From Bdellovibrionales bacterium (GTDB taxonomy: Bacteria; Pseudomonadota; Alphaproteobacteria; UBA9219), in NCBI GenBank assembly GCA_041662785.1, contig JBAZRW010000002.1, positions 153,724-217,723 of the forward strand: a DNA stretch of 64,000 nucleotides, written 5' to 3'. Of the stretch, positions 60,268-64,000 are shown in pieces. Every line of letters starts with the position of its first letter. Within the stretch, counting starts at the first letter, position 1. The notes below the pieces were generated by a model. The model ran no database searches. It saw only the letters and a program-made list of their open reading frames with translations, and was not told the DNA's origin. The translations under genes were made by a program, and so were the position numbers.

Positions 60268-60667
60268 AGCCAGACAGCCTGTAAGCCGGGTTTTGTCCTT
60301 ATCTTGCGATAAGGGATGACCATTCCTCTAGGATGCTTGTTGCCAAGCACCTCAAGCAACCAACCCGAACCTGCGTGCCGTGACGAAGAACGGTGTTCCT
60401 TCTTGCGAAGGAACGTGCGGTTCCTATGCGGTTTTGCTCCCGATGGGGTTTTCCCTGCCGTTTTTGTTGCCAAAAACGCGGTGCGCTCTTACCGCACCTT
60501 TTCACCCTTACCTGACCCTTTTGCAAGGGCAGGCGGTTTGTTTTCTGTGGCACTTTCCCTAAGGTTACCCTCGCCGGACGTTATCCGGCATCGTTTCGTC
60601 TGGAGCCCGGACTTTCCTCTCCCCGCCCTTTTAAGGGGGAGGGCAGCGGCCATCCGGCTGTCTGGTT
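60268..60667 (-). ncRNA. rnpB: RNase P RNA (type A)
   Basis: Catalytic RNA of RNase P, maturing tRNA 5' ends. On the minus strand the molecule starts with CCAGACAGCCGG, contains the nearly universal GAGGAAAGTCCGGGCTCC, then GGCGAGGGTAACCTTAGGG and CCACAGAAA, and ends with the pairing AGGCTGTCTGGC that closes helix P1 with the 5' end. About 400 nt, as expected for bacterial type A. A+T-rich flanks; promoter presumed just right of 60667. No protein ORF in this stretch should be believed. Confidence 0.96.
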
Positions 60668-60868
60668 CTTTTGAATTACCATGATTTTCATGTATTTACA
60701 CTACATAATTGGCGCAAGAAGGCAAAAGGGGTGTTATTCGTGATACACTTATGATTTCAAAACCGTTTTTTAATAAAAAAGGCTGACAGATTATTAAGGA
60801 TAGGGGTATACTCCGCCTGACATTGAGGAAATTGTCCCTCTTATGCCCAATTTAAAAGGAGACCGCCC

Positions 60869-61945
60869 ATGATTTCGCTTCGTACGATGAGCTTGGCTGT
60901 TGCGACACTCGCAATCCTCGCGCCGCTCTCGGCTCAAGCCGCAACGCCAACAGGCTGGTATGTTGGTGGCAACACGAACCTTTCCTATCAAACCGATGCT
61001 GACAGCAAATTGTCCGGCGTCACGGACGTTTTTAGCTACAAGACGGGCTGGGGCCTTTCGGGAGATGCCGGTTATGCTTGGGGCAATGGCATCCGTACAG
61101 AAGCCGAATTGCTGTATCGTCATTCTCAAGTGGAAAACGTAACCGGTACAGGCGCTGGCACAGCTGGCGGCGGCATTCATAACAAAGCTCTTATGGGCAA
61201 TGTGTTCTATGACTTCAACACGGGCACGCGCCTGACGCCTTACCTTGGCGCTGGCGTTGGTACGTCGCTTGTTGACGCGGACGCTATGCGCACCGTCAAT
61301 GGCGCAACGCTTGATGATAATGATCGCGTCGCCTTTGCTTATCAGGGTATCGCGGGCTTTGCGTTGGCCTTGGAAGGCAACTGGGACTTTACGGCGGATT
61401 ACCGTTACTTCGCGACACCCGATGTTAAGTTTAAAACCAGCGCGGGTGTGCGGGCTGAAACAGAAAACGCCTCGCATAACCTGATGATGGGTATCCGTTA
61501 TACCTTTGCGCAACCTAAGGCGAAGGCCGAGCCTATGGCGGAAACGCCAGCGCCGGCTCCTGCGCCTGTAGTGGCTTCGTCTAAGGCGACGCCTCCCGTG
61601 GTTGCGCCTGTTCCCCAAAGCTACATGGTGTTCTTTGACTTTGATAAGTCAGTGTTGACACCGGAAGCCTTGCGCATCATCGCGTCGGCGGCTGAGGACT
61701 ATAAGAAGGGTGGCTATGTCCGCTTGGTTGTGACGGGTCACACCGACACGATGGGTACGGCTAAGTATAACCAGAAACTCTCCGAACGTCGCGCTGCGGC
61801 TGTGAAGGCTGAGTTCATCCGTTTGGGCGTTCCTGCTGAAGGTCTTATGGCCTCTGGCGCTGGCAAGGGTAACTTGCTTGTCCCGACCGCCGATCATGTG
61901 CGTGAGGCTCAAAACCGTCGCGCTGAAATCGTGATGAAGAAATAA
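60869..61945 (+). CDS. OmpA-family outer-membrane protein
   Basis: Signal peptide (cleavage after AQA near residue 25), an 8-strand beta-barrel of about 190 residues beginning GWYVGGNTNLSY and ending with MGIRYTFAQ, a Pro/Ala-rich linker (about 212-250), and an OmpA C-terminal domain (VFFDFDKS, TGHTDTMGTAKYN, LSERRAAAV) that binds peptidoglycan. 358 aa. Anchors the outer membrane to the wall. It has AAAGGAG upstream and a strong terminator after it, so it is monocistronic. Confidence 0.93.
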   Translation: MISLRTMSLAVATLAILAPLSAQAATPTGWYVGGNTNLSYQTDADSKLSGVTDVFSYKTGWGLSGDAGYAWGNGIRTEAELLYRHSQVENVTGTGAGTAGGGIHNKALMGNVFYDFNTGTRLTPYLGAGVGTSLVDADAMRTVNGATLDDNDRVAFAYQGIAGFALALEGNWDFTADYRYFATPDVKFKTSAGVRAETENASHNLMMGIRYTFAQPKAKAEPMAETPAPAPAPVVASSKATPPVVAPVPQSYMVFFDFDKSVLTPEALRIIASAAEDYKKGGYVRLVVTGHTDTMGTAKYNQKLSERRAAAVKAEFIRLGVPAEGLMASGAGKGNLLVPTADHVREAQNRRAEIVMKK

Positions 61946-61969
61946 GCTTCTACGCTTTTAGAGGCAAGG

Positions 61970-62000
61970 AAAACGCCGCTCCGCAAGGGGCGGCGTTTTT
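61970..62000 (+). terminator. Rho-independent terminator after the OmpA-family gene
   Basis: AACGCCGC and GCGGCGTT arms with a GCAA-type loop, followed by TTTTT. Confidence 0.9.
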
Positions 62001-62019
62001 CGCAACTATGTTGATGACC

Positions 62020-62040
62020 TGAATCCTGACCCCTGAATGC
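62020..62040. repeat. Heptamer cluster (TGAATCC-type), three units
   Basis: TGAATCC, TGACCCC, TGAATGC in tandem, ending 7 bases before the lepA start codon, the same placement as the cluster in front of dusB. Confidence 0.75.
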
Positions 62041-62047
62041 TTAAAAC

Positions 62048-63850
62048 ATGACCTCCCTCTCCAAAATCCGTAACTTCGCCATTATCGCGCATATTGATCA
62101 CGGCAAATCCACGCTGGCGGATCGTTTGATCCAAAACTGCGGCGGGGTGGAGCTGCGCGATATGAAAGAGCAGATGCTCGACAATATGGATATCGAGCGC
62201 GAGCGCGGCATCACCATCAAATCGCAAACCGTTCGCCTGACCTATAAAGCCAAGGACGGCGAGACGTATCAGCTTAACCTGATGGACACACCCGGCCATG
62301 TTGACTTCGCCTATGAGGTAAGCCGCAGCCTTGCTGCATGCGAGGGCTCTATTCTGGTCGTGGACGCCTCGCAGGGTGTGGAGGCGCAGACGCTTGCCAA
62401 TGTCTATCAGGCTCTCGACAACAATCATGAAGTTATTCCCGTCCTGAACAAAATCGACCTTCCTGCGGCGGAGCCAGAACGCATCAAGCAGCAGATCGAA
62501 GACGTGATTGGCCTTGACGCTTCGGACGCCGTTTTGATTTCTGCCAAGACCGGTCTTGGCATTAATGACGTGTTGGAAGCCATTGTCACGCGCCTCCCTC
62601 CACCCAAGGGCGAGGCCAATGCGCCGCTGACGGCGCTGCTCGTCGATAGCTGGTATGACTCGTATCTTGGCGTTGTGATCCTTTTGCGCGTTGTGGACGG
62701 CACGATCCGCAAGGGGCAGAAGATCCGCTTTATGGCGACGGGCGCGGTGCGCGATGTTGACCGCGTCGGTATCTTTACACCCAAGAAGGTCGAGCTGGAT
62801 GAGCTTGGTCCCGGTGAGGTCGGCTTTATCACCGCAGGCATCAAGCAAATTAGCGATACCAAAGTTGGCGATACGATCACGGACGACCGCAAGCCTGCGC
62901 TTGCGGCCTTGGCGGGCTTTAAGCCGTCTATTCCCGTTGTGTTCTGCGGGCTGTTTCCTGTCGATGCGAATGACTTTGAGCATTTGCGCGAGTCGCTGGG
63001 TAAGCTGGCGCTTAATGATGCCAGCTTCCAGTTTGAGGCCGAAAGCTCTGTCGCGTTGGGCTTTGGTTTCCGTTGTGGCTTTCTTGGCCTCTTGCATCTT
63101 GAGATTATCCAAGAACGCCTTGAGCGCGAGTTTAATCTCAACCTGATTACAACCGCGCCATCGGTTATCTATCATATTTATAAAACAGATGGCACGACGC
63201 TTCATTTGCATAATCCTGTTGATATGCCCGACCCCGTTCGCATCGACCATATGCAAGAGCCGTGGATCAAGGCGACGATCATGACCCCCGATGAGTATTT
63301 GGGCAGCATCCTGACGTTGTGCAGTGATCGCCGTGGTGAGCAGATAGAGCTAACCTATGTCGGCAATCGCGCCATGGCGATTTATCGCTTGCCGCTGAAT
63401 GAGGTTGTGTTCGATTTTTATGATCGCCTGAAATCTATCTCGCGCGGGTATGCCAGCTTTGATTATGTGCTGGACGAATACCGCGAGGGCGACCTTGTTT
63501 TGATGAACATTCTTGTGAATGCCGAGCCTGTGGACGCGCTGGCGTGCATCGTCAACCGTGCGGCGGCGGAAAAGCGTGGGCGCATGCTCTGCGAGCGGCT
63601 AAAGGAGCTGATCCCCAAGCAGCTGTTCAAGATTGCCATTCAGGCGGCGATTGGCGGGCGCGTGATCGCGCGTGAGACGATTTCCGCGATGCGTAAGGAC
63701 GTGACGGCCAAGTGTTATGGCGGCGATATAAGCCGTAAGCGCAAGCTTCTTGATAAGCAAAAAGAGGGCAAAAAGCGCATGCGCCAGTTCGGCAATGTCG
63801 AGATTCCGCAATCCGCCTTTATCGCCGCGCTTAAGATGGATGATCGTTAA
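62048..63850 (+). CDS. lepA: Elongation factor 4 (LepA)
   Basis: Translational GTPase acting on stalled or assembling ribosomes. G domain with AHIDHGKSTLADRL, RGITIKSQTV, DTPGHVDF and NKIDLP, then domain II, EF-G-like domains III and V, and the LepA-specific C-terminal domain (SRKRKLLDKQKEGKKRM). 600 aa, standard. No ribosome site is obvious in front of the ATG; the heptamer cluster sits there. Confidence 0.97.
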   Translation: MTSLSKIRNFAIIAHIDHGKSTLADRLIQNCGGVELRDMKEQMLDNMDIERERGITIKSQTVRLTYKAKDGETYQLNLMDTPGHVDFAYEVSRSLAACEGSILVVDASQGVEAQTLANVYQALDNNHEVIPVLNKIDLPAAEPERIKQQIEDVIGLDASDAVLISAKTGLGINDVLEAIVTRLPPPKGEANAPLTALLVDSWYDSYLGVVILLRVVDGTIRKGQKIRFMATGAVRDVDRVGIFTPKKVELDELGPGEVGFITAGIKQISDTKVGDTITDDRKPALAALAGFKPSIPVVFCGLFPVDANDFEHLRESLGKLALNDASFQFEAESSVALGFGFRCGFLGLLHLEIIQERLEREFNLNLITTAPSVIYHIYKTDGTTLHLHNPVDMPDPVRIDHMQEPWIKATIMTPDEYLGSILTLCSDRRGEQIELTYVGNRAMAIYRLPLNEVVFDFYDRLKSISRGYASFDYVLDEYREGDLVLMNILVNAEPVDALACIVNRAAAEKRGRMLCERLKELIPKQLFKIAIQAAIGGRVIARETISAMRKDVTAKCYGGDISRKRKLLDKQKEGKKRMRQFGNVEIPQSAFIAALKMDDR

Positions 63851-63919
63851 GTCCTATTGCTCTAGGCTTTCTCATACCAATCCGTCTATGAACTGACACG
63901 TAATAACAACAAGAAAACG

Positions 63920-64000
63920 GGATCCCCGCTTTCGCGGGGATGACGCTAAAGGGGAGTATCGCCATAAAAAACACCGTCATGCCCGCGAAAGCGGGCATCC
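63920..64000. repeat. REP-like palindrome pair, cut by the window end
   Basis: GGGATCCCCGCTTTCGCGGG with GATGACG, then GTCATGCCCGCGAAAGCGGGC running to the last base. Same inverted arrangement as the pair at 54952. Confidence 0.85.

Noticed and set aside
60299..60684. Several ORFs on both strands across about 60.3-60.7 kb
   Set aside because: The stretch is RNase P RNA; the ORFs are by-products of its GC-rich paired structure.
62006..63256. Long minus-strand ORF opposite lepA
   Set aside because: Antisense shadow of the conserved lepA gene, with no ribosome site or recognisable domain.

Overview
The window looks like chromosomal DNA of a free-living or loosely host-associated alphaproteobacterium. 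The pointers are a fused ispDF gene, a CtrA that is near-identical in layout to the Caulobacter protein (phospho-acceptor D51), a ChpT-type histidine phosphotransferase, an NtrY kinase beside dusB, and a CbiM/CbiN-type fusion. Base composition is moderate, and intergenic spaces carry many short palindromic and heptameric repeats. I cannot fix the order; a Micavibrio-like or deep Rhodospirillales-type lineage is a guess. No rRNA, tRNA, prophage, insertion sequence with transposase, or CRISPR array was seen. The only structural RNAs I can support are RNase P RNA (minus strand, about 60.3-60.7 kb) and a probable L10 leader.

Layout. 0-8.9 kb (+): the 3' end of a pentapeptide-repeat gene, an unknown gene, trhP, der, a HAD phosphatase, two ORFans, hflX and an inositol-monophosphatase-family gene. 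8.9-12.3 kb (-): an MFS carrier, pncC and ispDF, separated by repeat elements. 12.4-17.8 kb (+): a small membrane protein, dusB, a lone NtrC-type Fis/HTH domain, ntrY and a secreted protein; ntrB, the body of ntrC, and ntrX are not where alphaproteobacteria usually keep them. 18.1-29.1 kb: a large MCP-like coiled-coil protein and nadK (-), then chpT-cheA-cheW-cheY-cheB-cheR (+), with ctrA facing them. Three TTAA boxes at 11-bp phase, which match the CtrA operator, lie between nadK and chpT. 29.4-37.3 kb: nagZ, a minus-strand ppiD/secreted/pentapeptide operon, tpiA, rplJ-rplL (without rplKA or rpoBC) and a VanX-like peptidase.

37.5-50 kb: a small membrane protein, a PAS-GGDEF-EAL protein, a CbiM-type transporter, an unknown gene, then minus-strand operons: orphan antitoxin-like HTH, GNAT and RNase R; and dprA, topA and a topA-coupled HTH protein. 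50.3-55 kb: a small unknown gene and yejB-yejE-yejF for peptide import, where yejF carries an in-frame palindromic-element insertion. 55.1-64 kb: alaS, three unknown genes, rnpB, an OmpA-family protein and lepA.

Themes. Housekeeping genes for translation and RNA (der, hflX, trhP, dusB, alaS, lepA, rplJL, rnr, rnpB) are scattered among small ORFans. The central regulatory block joins chemotaxis to the CckA-ChpT-CtrA phosphorelay. Three repeat families (GC-rich REP-like palindromes, a MITE-like element with a CATCTCCTG arm, and CTGAA-type heptamers) occupy most gaps, and one has entered a coding region. Repeat content and split ancestral operons together suggest repeat-driven rearrangement, which is an inference.
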